Source: Isotricha intestinalis
Lineage: Eukaryota; Ciliophora; Litostomatea; Vestibuliferida; Isotrichidae
Assembly: GCA_023807065.1 (NCBI GenBank)
Contig: JAJJLU010003610.1
Span: forward strand, 1 to 45,939
Reading direction: 5' to 3'
Length of the DNA: 45,939 nucleotides
The notes under the pieces are model-generated. The model searched no databases and was not told where the DNA came from. It worked only from the letters and a program-made list of their open reading frames with translations. Both the position numbers and the translations under genes were made by a program. Positions 7,762 to 18,569 of the stretch are shown in pieces (position 1 is the stretch's first letter; the number at the start of each line of letters is the position of its first letter).

Positions 7762-9399
7762 TTAATCAAAAAGCGAAGGATAAGATTTTTTCCATAAAGT
7801 TATGATTCCATTCATGTCATAAGAAATAATTAATTCATTTTCTAATTCAAGAAAGCCATTAATCGCTCCACTATATTTAATACTATTAATTTTATTATAA
7901 TTAATTATATCAAATATCATTATACTGTTATTACCTCCTATTAAAATAGAATTTTCTTTTTTTAGAATAAAAAAAGAATAACAAATTTCTCCTGAATTAT
8001 CAATAGAATGAATAATTTTTTGTGAAGAAATAGATATAATTTTAATTTTATCTTTTTTGTTGGCATTATCATCTCCTCCAACAATAATTCTATCTTCATC
8101 TAACCTACAAATAGCATTTGGATGATAACATCTTGCTTCTGAAATTTGAAATATTATTGATAATCCTTCATTTTTTAATTCTGAATTATTATCATTTAAA
8201 TCCCAAAATTTAGTTCCTTCAGATGTATTACAAGTTGAAACTAATATATTTTTATCCTCTAATAATATTCCTCCTGTTAATTTTTGATGATTAAATAAAT
8301 GGAATAAACATATAAATCTATCATCTTTTTCTTCTAAAATTTGAATATCTCCATAATAAAGAAATACAATTATATTCTTTTTTGAATTGTTTTTTCTATA
8401 TATTATCTGAACTATTTTATCATCAGTTGCTGTTAATTTAAAATCTTTATTCTTGTCTTTTTTATCCAAATAACTGAATTCAATCTTTTTAAAGTTAAAT
8501 TTTTTCTTTTTTTCATCCTTTGTTTTTATTTTATCATATTCCCATATAAGAATACTATTCTCATCGCTGGTCACAAAATTATTTTGATTTTTTATACTCA
8601 AACATTGAAAATATTCAAATGTTTTTTTATTTTCAATCAAAGGAATTCTTTCTTTAAAGTTTTTACTTTTACTGAAATAAATATTATCTCCAGTATAAAT
8701 TAGTTGACCGGATTGAAGAATATCCATTTGTGTTATTGAATTTAATGTTTCAAATTTTTTAACTTCTTTTAGTTCCAAATTAAAGAAATTCTGATTGAAA
8801 CTTTTAATTTTTTCTAATTCTGATTCCAATTTTATTATTTTTTTTTCTAATTGTTGAATTTTTTTTTTTAATAATGTATTTTCAATTATTATTTGAACAT
8901 TTATTTTCTTTTTTTTTAAAGTTTGTTCCAAATTTAATATCTCTTTATCTATTAAAAAAAAGTGACGAAATATAATACGATAAATATCTTCATGTTCAAC
9001 ATCTGTTTTTTGGAGAATAATTTCTGCTTTAAATTGTTTTATTTCTTCAATTTTGTCTTTTTCAATAAAAATATTCCTTTTTACATTAAACTCAAATTTA
9101 ATTTCGTCTTTATTTAAAAAATTAATTGAATGAAATTTTTTATTAATTAAATTAATTATATAATCTTTGAGAGCATAATAATTTTGTGATTGGTCTTTAA
9201 ATAATTCATTGTTTTGAAAAAAAGAGAAAGATATTATTTTTTTATATTTTCTTAATTCTATTGGATTCAAAAAAGAGAATTCAATATATTCATGATTAAT
9301 ATTATCTAAAGTTAAAATCCACTCAACGTTATTGAATATAATATTTTTTTCTTCTTTTTTGAACAATTTATTGATCGTATTATTAAATAAATTTGACAT
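7762..9399 (-). CDS. Coiled-coil and WD40-like propeller protein, copy A
   Basis: A 545-residue protein of unknown function. Residues 1-130 form a domain not recognised here (FNNVEWILTLDNINHEYIEF). A charged coiled coil of Lys/Glu/Leu heptads spans about 145-205. From about 215 to the end there are beta-strand repeats with WD40-like features: SVLIWEYDK-type and FWDLNDNN blade ends, GGDDNANKKDKIKI, and a last blade ending IISYDMNGIITLWKK. Such propellers are protein-interaction platforms. A second copy lies at 44714 in the opposite orientation; the two are moderately similar in the first 290 residues and nearly identical after that, including 196 identical bases (8234-8429 here). Copy A is intact and is presumably the functional one. 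Confidence 0.75.
   Translation of the reverse strand: MSNLFNNTINKLFKKEEKNIIFNNVEWILTLDNINHEYIEFSFLNPIELRKYKKIISFSFFQNNELFKDQSQNYYALKDYIINLINKKFHSINFLNKDEIKFEFNVKRNIFIEKDKIEEIKQFKAEIILQKTDVEHEDIYRIIFRHFFLIDKEILNLEQTLKKKKINVQIIIENTLLKKKIQQLEKKIIKLESELEKIKSFNQNFFNLELKEVKKFETLNSITQMDILQSGQLIYTGDNIYFSKSKNFKERIPLIENKKTFEYFQCLSIKNQNNFVTSDENSILIWEYDKIKTKDEKKKKFNFKKIEFSYLDKKDKNKDFKLTATDDKIVQIIYRKNNSKKNIIVFLYYGDIQILEEKDDRFICLFHLFNHQKLTGGILLEDKNILVSTCNTSEGTKFWDLNDNNSELKNEGLSIIFQISEARCYHPNAICRLDEDRIIVGGDDNANKKDKIKIISISSQKIIHSIDNSGEICYSFFILKKENSILIGGNNSIMIFDIINYNKINSIKYSGAINGFLELENELIISYDMNGIITLWKKSYPSLFD
8234..8429 (-). repeat. Inverted long repeat, copy A tract (pairs with 45612-45807)
   Basis: On the minus strand these 196 bases are identical, base for base, to 45612-45807 on the plus strand, checked line by line. 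The identity ends sharply on one side inside the coding frame and decays to scattered differences on the other. The copies are in inverted orientation about 37 kb apart. Confidence 0.9.
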
Positions 9400-9680
9400 C
9401 TTTAGCTATTTAAGATTATTTAATATATTTTTAATTTAAATAATTTTATATCAAATGTAAGAATTATTTTTGTTAAACCCACCTAAACGTTCATTTATCA
9501 TCCATAATTGTTCTATTCTTATTTAATGATTTTCACATATTATGTTTTAAGGTTTATCATTTTTGATTATTTGAAAAATTTAAAATTCTTAAATCTTATT
9601 ATAAATAAATTAAGTTATTTTTTATTTTTTTATATTAAAAATTATGCAATTCATTTATTAAATATTTTAAAGAAATAAAA

Positions 9681-11060
9681 ATGCAAATGAGGAATATCCT
9701 TCTGATATTTATTATTACTTTATCATATATTGCATCTCAAAGTTCAAATGATAACATTGAAAATGAAGAAGTAACAAGAACCATAGATTTAAGAAACAGA
9801 ATAATTCATATAAAAAGTGAAATTCAAATTCAAAACAAAAGCCCAGAACCATTAAGCAATTATATATATTTAATCCCGAAAAACAGCTCAAACTACTTAG
9901 TATATTTTTCCTCAAAATTAAATGGAAAAATATGTAATCAAAAAGAATATAACGAAGATTCAGATTTCATATATTATAAACTAACATTTGATCCAATTCA
10001 ACCTCAATCAAAAAAAACATTAACAATAATAGAACATTATTTTGAAAAATTAGAATTTCTCCCTAAAAAAATAACAATAAAAGAAGACCAACTATCACTT
10101 TTTAAAGACAATGGAAACATCCCTTCAATATATCCAACATTAAGAACAAAAACAACAATATATATACCAAAAGGAGTAGAAATAAAATCATATACATTAT
10201 TAAACGCAAATAAAAACAATAATGAAATAACATATACATATGAATATATTAAGCCTTACAAAATAAATCCAATAAAAATTCATTATCAAGATAACAATCC
10301 TTATATAGTAATGAATAAAGCATCAAAAACATATCAAGTATCTCATTGGGGTAATATAGCAGTAACAGAGGATTATCAATTAGCAAATATAGGAGCAAAA
10401 ATAGATGGTGAATTTGGTAGAATAGATTATAATCCTCATTTTAATAAAGGTGGTAAAAATGCATTAAAAAAATTTAGAGCAATATTACCTTTAAGAGCTT
10501 GGGGCTTATGGTACAGAGATGAAATTGGTAATGTTTCTACTTCAAATGCTGTTAGAGAATGGGATAATGTTAAATTAGATTTAACTACAAGATTCCCTAT
10601 TTTAGGAGGTTGGAAAAGTAATTTTGGAATTGGATATAATTTACCTAGTAAATTCCATGTTAATACAGATAATAATGGTAATTTTGTAGTTAATTTAACT
10701 TTTGGAATGCCTTACAAAGATTTACTTGCTAAAAATTATTCTGTTGAAGTTATTCTACCTGAAGGTGCTGATAATATTAAAGTTAATTTAAATGTTGATG
10801 GACATTATGAAGTTGTTAATAATAAATTTTATGGATGCTTAGATTTGTTTGGAAGAAATTCTGTTATTATTTATATGAGGAATGTCTATGATATTCATAA
10901 AGTCTTTTTCCAAATTCAATATAGATATAATAATGTTATGCTATTTGTTAAACCTGTAATTTTGATTATTTATTTCTTTTGTATTTTCCTTGCTTTGATT
11001 TTGTATTCTAGAGGAAATTTGTCTTTGAAAAAACATGATATGAAAGAAAAGTTAGAATAA
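9681..11060 (+). CDS. OST1: Ribophorin I, oligosaccharyltransferase subunit 1
   Basis: A 459-residue subunit of the ER oligosaccharyltransferase that transfers the dolichol-linked glycan to Asn in nascent proteins. The start has a signal peptide (residues 1-19, RNILLIFIITLSYIASQ). The lumenal part shows family hallmarks: EVTRTIDLRNRIIHIKSEI, VSHWGNIAVTEDY, and the strongly conserved LPLRAWGLWYRDEIGNVSTS. A single membrane segment lies near residues 415-437 (VKPVILIIYFFCIFLALILY) with a short Lys-rich cytosolic tail. It is shorter than the roughly 600 residues of animal ribophorin I, mostly in the cytosolic tail. The N-X-S/T sites in the lumenal part are consistent with its own location. The gene is intronless and stands alone. 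Confidence 0.95.
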   Translation: MQMRNILLIFIITLSYIASQSSNDNIENEEVTRTIDLRNRIIHIKSEIQIQNKSPEPLSNYIYLIPKNSSNYLVYFSSKLNGKICNQKEYNEDSDFIYYKLTFDPIQPQSKKTLTIIEHYFEKLEFLPKKITIKEDQLSLFKDNGNIPSIYPTLRTKTTIYIPKGVEIKSYTLLNANKNNNEITYTYEYIKPYKINPIKIHYQDNNPYIVMNKASKTYQVSHWGNIAVTEDYQLANIGAKIDGEFGRIDYNPHFNKGGKNALKKFRAILPLRAWGLWYRDEIGNVSTSNAVREWDNVKLDLTTRFPILGGWKSNFGIGYNLPSKFHVNTDNNGNFVVNLTFGMPYKDLLAKNYSVEVILPEGADNIKVNLNVDGHYEVVNNKFYGCLDLFGRNSVIIYMRNVYDIHKVFFQIQYRYNNVMLFVKPVILIIYFFCIFLALILYSRGNLSLKKHDMKEKLE

Positions 11061-11311
11061 TTTATTATTTAAATTTAAAAAATAACTTTTTTTAAACTTA
11101 TTTATGTCTTTTATTATTTTCTAAAGTCGAATATTTGATATTTAAATTGAACTTTATAATTTAAAACAACTTAAAAAATTATTTTTAGAATTAATAATTA
11201 TTTTATTTTGAAAAATTAATGTTTTTAAAGTTTCTATAATTCAAAAATTATTCTATATAAGAATTTTTTAAAAATATATTAAATTAAATATTTAATTATT
11301 AATATAAAAAT

Positions 11312-12807
11312 TTATTTTTTTGTTAAAACATTTGCTCGAGCATCAATAACATTTTCCAAGGTATTAGCAGGCATTATCCCAATATTTGAAATATATATAT
11401 TTTTTTTTCTAAAAGAATTAGAAGTATTTGAACGAAGATTATTTTTAGGATTAGGAATATTTATTTTTTTAAATTTATGCTCCTGTTTTTTTTTTTGATT
11501 TTGTTTATATTGATTAATATCTTCTTTTACTTTATTTAAATATTTATCATTTGGCTCTTTTATAATATCTTGAAATCCTTGGAAAACTTTATAAGAATTA
11601 TTTTCATTTTCTTTATAAAAATCATTATTTAAATCTTTTTTTATATTTACTAATGATTTATTTTTTGAAAGTTTTGATAAATTTAAATCTTCAATTTTAT
11701 CTAATCCAAATAAATTTAATTTATTTTTTTCACTTGAATTTATACTATTATCATCTTTAATATCAAAAATACTTTTATAAGATTTTTGATATTTGTCCTT
11801 TAAATTAATTATATTTTGAGATGAAAGAATAGAATTTAAATTATTCATATTTATAATATTATTATTTATATTTTTTTTTCCATTTTTTTTCTCTTCTAAA
11901 ACTTTATTTTGAATTTCATTTATTTTCATTTTAATTTTATTTACACTATTATCTAAATTTATATCATTGTCATCTAATATAAAAGGAGAATCTTGTGTTT
12001 TAATTCTTCTATGATAATTAATTTTCTTTTTTTTTATATTTTCTTCATTTTTTTGATAATTTTTTAATTGATTTTCTTTAATTTGAAATATTTGAGATAA
12101 ACTAGTATTTCTGGTCAGATTTTTAATTTTTAAAAATTGAATAAAATCATCAATTTCATTTGTTTCTTGATTAAAATTTTTATTGTTTCTATTTTTAGGA
12201 ATAAAATTAGGTTCCATAATCTCATTATCTATATTAATTTTTTTATTATTATTATTATTCATTATAAAATCTTCATTAAGTAAAAATCTCTCAGAAGGAG
12301 TTAATGGAGCAATTGTATTTGAATTTGTAAAATTATTATTATTAAAAGTATTTTTTGATATAGTTGATTGAGAATTATTATTATTATTATTATTATTTAT
12401 TTTTGAATTTGATATTTCATTTTGTATTTTTTGAATTGTACTTGATATTGATTGATTTTTATTCGAATCTTCTAAATTATTTTTTAATTTTTGTTCTCTT
12501 ATTTTCTTTTTTGGTGATTCTTTTATAGAAAAGTTAATTTTATTTATTTTTAAAGGAGTTATTTTTTTCTTTACTAATGTTGAATAATTAATAATTTGAG
12601 GAGAAATTTTTAATTTTTTTTCATTAAATTTATTTTGTGCTTTTTCTTTCATTTCATTTATATTATCTTTTATTATATCATTATGTGAATTTACATCTTT
12701 CTCATTTTGATTAGAATTAATTATAACTTTTTTATTCTCTGAAATAATTTGTTTCATAGGATTCTTAATATTATTATTCTTAATATTATTATTATTATTA
12801 TTCTTAA

Positions 12808-12878
<71 letters not shown>

Positions 12879-15202
12879 GTGTTATTATTATTCTTAATAT
12901 TATTATTATTATTGTCTTCTTGTAATTTTTGATTGTCTTCATTTAAAACATTATTTTCTTTTTTATTGTTTTTTATACTACAATTATTAAGTGAATCAAT
13001 TTTTGAATCAGTAAAATAATTCTCCAAATTTTCCAAGGCATTTTTTATCTTTTTTTTATTTTTTTCAAATAATTCTTCTTTTGAATAATTTCTATTTTTA
13101 TTATTATCAATATTATTCTCCTTTATTACATTTTTACTTTTTTTATCATCTAATTGATCATTATTTTTTTCTGTATTGTTTATTTCATATGTATTATTTT
13201 CACTAGAATTAATTACATATTTAATATTATTATCATTTAATTCCAAATTATCATTTTCAGTATTTAATTTATTCTTCTCATAATTATTTTCACTTTCTTC
13301 TTTATTTTCTTCATAATTATTTTCAGTATCTAATTTATTATCATAATTATTTTCAGTATCTAATTTATTGTTCTCATAATTATTATTTTCATTTTTATGT
13401 TGATTAATGTCATTTTCATCAGAAATATCATTATTTTCAATTTCTATAGTTTGATTATTATTATCATCATCATCAATTAAATTTAAACTTTCTTTTTTAT
13501 CTTCTTTAACATTTTGTCCCATAGTTTTAGTACTTTTTCTCATTTGTAAAGTTCTTAAACTTTCATCATTTTCATTTTCTTCTTCTTTTATAGTAGAATT
13601 TTTAAAAATATTTATTTTATTATTTTCATTTTCATCAAAGACTCTAACTCTTTCATCATCAAAACCTTCATTATCATTATTTAAACTAGAATTAGTGTTT
13701 TCTCTATTATTATAACTTTCTGTATTTAAATTAAATGATCTTTTATTATCTTCTTCTATATTATTATTTGAATTTCTATTATATGAATCTGAATAATTAT
13801 CTATTATATTATTTTCTTCATTATTTATTATATTTTCATTATTATTAATTACATAATTTTCTGAATTTAATATTTCACTTTCTGCATTATTTGATTCAAA
13901 ATTTTCAATATTTATACTTTCTTTATTATTTACATTATTCTTGTCATCTTCATTATTTTCTTTTAATTCTTCAGTAATATTTTTATTAAATCTTTTATTT
14001 GAATCTGAAACTTCTTCGTTTTTACTGTTAAATATAGAATCATTTGAAACAATTATTAATTTATTATATTGTTTATCTTTATTAGGTGAAATTTCTTTAT
14101 TACTATTATTTATTTTTTTTGTAAAATTATCTGAACCTGAAAGAGAAAATAAATTTTTTTCATCTTCTTCATTATTATTATTATATCTCATATTTGGTAT
14201 TTTATTACCTGAATTTTTATTATCATCTTGATCTATTTTTTTTTCACTACTTATACTATAAACAACAATTTTTGAGTTTTGTAAATTTAAAGAGCCATCT
14301 TGATTTCTGCTTTCATTATTTTTTTTATTTGATAATTCAAAATTAAAATCTATATTTTTTCCTTGATCATCATATTTATTATTTTGTTTTTTTTTATTTT
14401 TCTTTGGTTCAAATTTATATTTTTTATTCTCATTTATTTTATTATTATTCTTAATTTCTATTTCTTGACTACGATCTAAATTCCCACTTATTTCAATTGA
14501 TAATTGATCTAGTTTCTCAATTATTTTTGAATTTATATTTTCATTATCATCTACATTAATACTACTCATATTATTGTTGTAAATATTCATGAAATTTTTT
14601 TCACTTTCAATTTTATACTTTTTAACATTATTTTCTTTGTTTTTATTATTTATTTTTTTATTTTCTTTATCATGTTTTTTAATATTTGAAATTTTATTAT
14701 ATTTCATTTCTTTTTCATAAAATTTTTTAATTTTATTCTCATAAGTATCTTCATTTTTTTGATAATCATTATTATCTTCATCATCTTCAAAATTAAGAAC
14801 TAATTTTTCTATTTCTCTTTTTTTTTGTTTAGCTTTTATTTTCCCAATCATATTTAAAGGTCTAATATTATCAATAAAACTTTGACTTTTTAAATTCTTT
14901 TTACTAGGATTACTATAATATGAATTTCCAGAAGTATTTATTTTATTATTATAAACATTACTATAACTTAAATTTCTTCCTTTACTAAAAGGTATATCAG
15001 TTGTTCCATAGTTTAAACGTTCTAAATAAATTTCTTTATATGATGTTTTATTTCTTATTCTTTTTATTGTTCCATCTCCGTTTTGAATGAAAGATAAAGA
15101 ATTATTATTAGAAGAATTTAAAGAATGAGGTTCGGTATATGTTCTTATTTTTTTCCCTTTTCTTATATCTTTTACTATTTTTATCCTATCAACTCCTTCC
15201 AT
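11312..15202 (-). CDS. Large Asn-rich low-complexity protein
   Basis: A 1296-residue protein, mostly Asn, Lys, Glu, Ser and Asp, with no recognised enzyme domain. An Asn run of about 23 residues (encoded by AAT repeats, 12809-12878) is the longest; several shorter runs follow it, separated by Ile-Lys. A short imperfect repeat of the type NKLDTENNYE occurs four times around residues 615-645. More ordered, possibly functional islands are the N-terminus (MEGVDRIKIVKDIRKGKKIR) and the C-terminus (MPANTLENVIDARANVLTKK). Charged Ser-rich tracts suggest a disordered scaffold. Such Asn-rich proteins are common in AT-rich protists; a role cannot be given. The continuous 3.9-kb frame argues that it is a real gene. 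Confidence 0.7.
12809..12878. repeat. ATT/AAT trinucleotide microsatellite
   Basis: Seventy bases of uninterrupted ATT (AAT on the coding strand), about 23 units, inside the Asn-rich gene and read as Asn. Similar shorter AAT runs flank it. Such a run is prone to length change between strains and to assembly error. Confidence 0.95.
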
Positions 15203-15525
15203 ACTTATTTATTTAATTTTAAAATTCAAAAAATAATCAAACTATTCAAATTAAATTATTTATTATTCTATTCTTTAGAAAGAAGAAAAAGAATTTAAGT
15301 GTTTAAATAAATATTAAATAATAAAACCATAGAGAAAGAATATTATATTAAATAAAAAGGTATTTAACAATTCAAAAAAAAAATTCATTCTAAATTTTCT
15401 GAAAAAATCGAAAAAAAATCATTTAGAAAAAAAATTCTTATTTTTTATTTTCGGGATTATATTCTTTACTATTAAAAAATAAATAAAACAATCCTTAATT
15501 TAAATAATATTTAAGTGAAAATATA
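15203..15525. other. Intergenic, no feature seen
   Basis: A 323-bp A+T-rich gap holding the leader of the Asn-rich gene and the 3' flank of the gene at 15526. Nothing distinctive was seen. Confidence 0.5.
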
Positions 15526-16482
15526 TTAATAAAAAATATCATCTAGCAATTTTTCATTAATTAACTGAGTAATTCCAGGAATTTTAATAATAAAAACTAT
15601 TCCACTTTTATATTTAGGAAAAGAAAAAACCATAGAATACTCATGAATGATTTCTTTGATTAAATCCAACAAATCAAAATAAATTAAATAAAATTTTATT
15701 AAATATTGAGTTACTTTTAAATCTTCATCTAAATTTTCTGCATTGAAAAACTGTTTAATCTTATTTTTTAAATAACATTGATAGAATTCCTTTGATGAAT
15801 ATTCAAAATAGAATTTATGTTTAATGAAACCAATGAATAAATATAAATAAGAAATAATTTGGTCTATTTTTTTATTTTTATTAACATTTCGAAGAGCTTT
15901 TAAAAGAGAAAGAAGAATATATTTTCCATTTATAGTTTTTGAATAAAAATGAAAAGAAATAGTTATAATTTTTTCAATTAATTCATCAAAAGTTAAAACA
16001 AAGAAATCTCTTGGAGCGTATTCAGTTTTATAGCTAGCTTTAAATGTATGAAAATCTACGAAATCAATATTTAAATCAAGGAAAGGTTTCAAAAGTTGCT
16101 CATCATTAATAACAATATCAATAAATATTTTATTTCCTAAAAAACTTAGATTACAAGAATTATTCGAGTTTTTAAAAAAAGAAATGTCATCAATCTTTGA
16201 TTTAATTTCATTGAACCTTTTTTCTATAATGTTCAAAGAATTTTCATTTTTAACATAGAAACTTAATGTTATAACAAACATTGCATTATTTACATAAGAA
16301 TTAGATTGATTAATATATTTATGATATACTTCTTTTCCAAATGCAAATGCATCTATTGAAATTCCTTTAGGCTCGCTTTTTGAACCTATAATATTAAAGG
16401 AAAAAGTTTTTTGTTCATTTTCTTTAGGAATCTTTTTTAAATTGTTTTCTACATCTATAAAAAAGTTGGAACTGTTTCTCAT
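15526..16482 (-). CDS. Unknown protein
   Basis: A 318-residue protein that I do not recognise. It has balanced composition with many hydrophobic and aromatic residues, unlike the low-complexity neighbours, so it is probably folded. The N-terminal half has alternating strands (TFSFNIIGSK, FVITLSFYVK, KIFIDIVINDEQ) with an ALR-type helix pair after residue 165. The C-terminal half is helical and Phe/Tyr/Ile-rich (YLYLFIGFIKHKFYFEY, IKFYLIYFDLLDLIKEII). No signal peptide is obvious and the hydrophobic segments are interrupted by charge, so soluble location is more likely than membrane. Its start faces the PRPP synthetase gene across a 554-bp gap. Confidence 0.6.
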   Translation of the reverse strand: MRNSSNFFIDVENNLKKIPKENEQKTFSFNIIGSKSEPKGISIDAFAFGKEVYHKYINQSNSYVNNAMFVITLSFYVKNENSLNIIEKRFNEIKSKIDDISFFKNSNNSCNLSFLGNKIFIDIVINDEQLLKPFLDLNIDFVDFHTFKASYKTEYAPRDFFVLTFDELIEKIITISFHFYSKTINGKYILLSLLKALRNVNKNKKIDQIISYLYLFIGFIKHKFYFEYSSKEFYQCYLKNKIKQFFNAENLDEDLKVTQYLIKFYLIYFDLLDLIKEIIHEYSMVFSFPKYKSGIVFIIKIPGITQLINEKLLDDIFY

Positions 16483-17036
16483 TGTTTAATTTGTTTTATT
16501 TTTGATGTTTCATTTAACTATTTTTTTTCTTAAAATAAGATAAGCATTATAGTTGTAAAAATATAAACAATAACAATAAGGTTAAAAGATTATGAAACAA
16601 TTCAAAATAAAAAAGAACAATTTAAGAATAGGATTAATGAAGTTTTCACTTAATTAATCAAAAATTTAATATTTAAAATCTATTAAAAAATATTCAAATT
16701 TTAATATTTTATATTATTTAAAAAAATAAAAAATAAAAAGGAGAAAAAGAGCTTGCAAATAAATATTAATGATTAATTATTTTTAGAAAAAATATTTAAT
16801 TATTATGGTAAATTTCTTATTTAAATTTTATTAATTATAAAATATCTCCTCTCATATCAATTCATCAATACTTAAAAAACAAAAAAATAATAAAAATCCT
16901 AAAATATACAAAACAAATAACCAATTCCAAAAAAACAAAAAACAAAATTCAAAAAAAACCCCTTAAACCAATTATTAACAATTTTAAAAAATATACAAAA
17001 ATAATTAAAAAAAAAATAAAAAAACTTCAAAAAAAA
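16483..17036. promoter_or_regulatory. Divergent intergenic region upstream of PRPP synthetase
   Basis: A 554-bp gap between the divergent starts of the unknown gene and PRPP synthetase. The last 180 bases before 17037 are a C- and A-rich strand with few T and G (runs such as AAAACAAAAAA, CCCCTTAAACC), unlike most gaps; this may be a leader. No motif is assignable. Confidence 0.4.
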
Positions 17037-18167
17037 ATGTTTTCCACTCCAAAATATTCCTTTATCTTATCATCAATAGGTCTATTAGGAATAAATACCT
17101 TCCTTTCATATATAAACCCTCCATCTCTTCCAGTATCCTTCCACACTCGTCAATCAGATCCCTTTCTCAGAAGTAAGAACTGTGTTCCATTAAAAAGTAA
17201 CAAAATTTGTATATTTTCAGGAAATGCAAATCGTCCTCTTTCAGAGGAAGTAGCAAAAGATTTAGGTCTTTCCTTATCAAAAAGTATTTCAACCAAATAC
17301 TCAGATGGAGAATGTAACATCCACCTCTTGGAGAGTGTACGTGGAAAGGATTGTTATATAATTCAACCGACTTCAACACCAGTAAACGAGAGTTTAATGG
17401 AATTACTATTAACAATTGGTACAATGCGGAGAGCAAATGCAAAAAGAATAACAGCAGTAATACCATATTATGGTTATGGTAGAGCAGATAGAAAAGAAAA
17501 GAAATTAACATCTATTTCAGCTGCTGATGTAGCAAAATTATTAGAAGCTGTTGGTGTTGATCGATGTATGTGTGTAGATTTACATACTGGACAAATACAA
17601 GGTTTCTTTGAACCTAGTATTGCAGTTGATAATTTAGAAGCAGTACCTCTTATGGTAAAATACCTAATAAAAAAACGTATGATTCCTGATTATAATAAAT
17701 TAATGATTGTATCACCTGATCATGGAGGAGTTTTTCGTGCTAAAGCATTTGCAAAGTTACTTATGAAAAAATCAGGTTCAAAAAATATTGGAACTACAAT
17801 GATAATTAAACATAGATCACGTCCTAATGAAGTTGATAAAATGGATTTAGTTGGTGATGTCAAAGGATGTGATTGTATTATTGTTGATGATATGATTGAT
17901 ACAGGCACTACTCTTTGCTTAGCAGCAAAATGCTTAAAGGATCATGGAGCTAATAATGTCTTCTCTTTTGCTACTCATGGATTATTTAATGGAATGGCTA
18001 TTGAAAAAATTCATAATAGTGTTTTAAAAAAAGTTATTGTTACTAATACTGTTCCTGGCCATGAAAAAAAATCAGATAAAATTGAAAGAATTTCTATTGC
18101 TTTACTTATTGCTGAAGCTATTAGGAGAATTCAAAATAATGAATCTATGACCGAATTGTATGAATAA
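17037..18167 (+). CDS. Ribose-phosphate pyrophosphokinase (PRPP synthetase) with N-terminal extension
   Basis: A 376-residue enzyme that makes PRPP from ribose 5-phosphate and ATP for purine, pyrimidine, NAD, His and Trp synthesis. The catalytic part starts near residue 57 (ICIFSGNANRPLSEEVAKDL) and has all the signatures: YSDGE, the IPYYGYGRADRK flexible loop region, VDLHTGQIQGFF, SPDHGGVFRAKAFAK, the PRPP-binding loop VDDMIDTGTT near residue 283-293, and FATHGLF. The family's usual length is about 310-320, so about 55 residues are extra at the N-terminus. They include a hydrophobic stretch (FILSSIGLLGINTFLSY) followed by Ser/Arg, which could be an organelle presequence or a membrane anchor. 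No internal Met offers a shorter start before the catalytic domain. Confidence 0.97.
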   Translation: MFSTPKYSFILSSIGLLGINTFLSYINPPSLPVSFHTRQSDPFLRSKNCVPLKSNKICIFSGNANRPLSEEVAKDLGLSLSKSISTKYSDGECNIHLLESVRGKDCYIIQPTSTPVNESLMELLLTIGTMRRANAKRITAVIPYYGYGRADRKEKKLTSISAADVAKLLEAVGVDRCMCVDLHTGQIQGFFEPSIAVDNLEAVPLMVKYLIKKRMIPDYNKLMIVSPDHGGVFRAKAFAKLLMKKSGSKNIGTTMIIKHRSRPNEVDKMDLVGDVKGCDCIIVDDMIDTGTTLCLAAKCLKDHGANNVFSFATHGLFNGMAIEKIHNSVLKKVIVTNTVPGHEKKSDKIERISIALLIAEAIRRIQNNESMTELYE

Positions 18168-18569
18168 AATCGAGTTTTTTAAATTTTTATTTTTTAGTTT
18201 ATTATTTTTTTTTTGCTTTTATTTTTATGAGTTTTTGTTTGTTTTTAGCTTAAATTTTCATCTTAAAATGATGATATTTATTTTCAATATTTTTTTATGT
18301 ATGATAATAAAGCTATTTCGTTTATGTTTAATAATTTTGTAATTAAAATAGTATAGATATTTAAATTTTTTTTACATTTTATATAATCTTTCACTTACTT
18401 TTTAATTTCTATAATATTTATTAAAAATATATTTGAGATTCCCCAACCTGATTTTCTAATGGAACAATTTTTTTATATTCATATTATTAATTTAAAAGAC
18501 AATTGTTTTTTGATTTTTTAAATAAAAAAAATTTCTAAAAATTATTTTATTAAACATAAATTAATTTAT
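18168..18569. other. Intergenic, no feature seen
   Basis: A 402-bp gap between two plus-strand genes. The first 170 bases are T-rich 3' flank of PRPP synthetase; the rest leads to the K+ channel. No coding or RNA feature was recognised. Confidence 0.5.

Noticed and set aside
12754..12942. Open frame of almost pure isoleucine opposite the Asn run
   Set aside because: It is another reading frame of the AAT/ATT microsatellite inside the Asn-rich gene and has no independent support.
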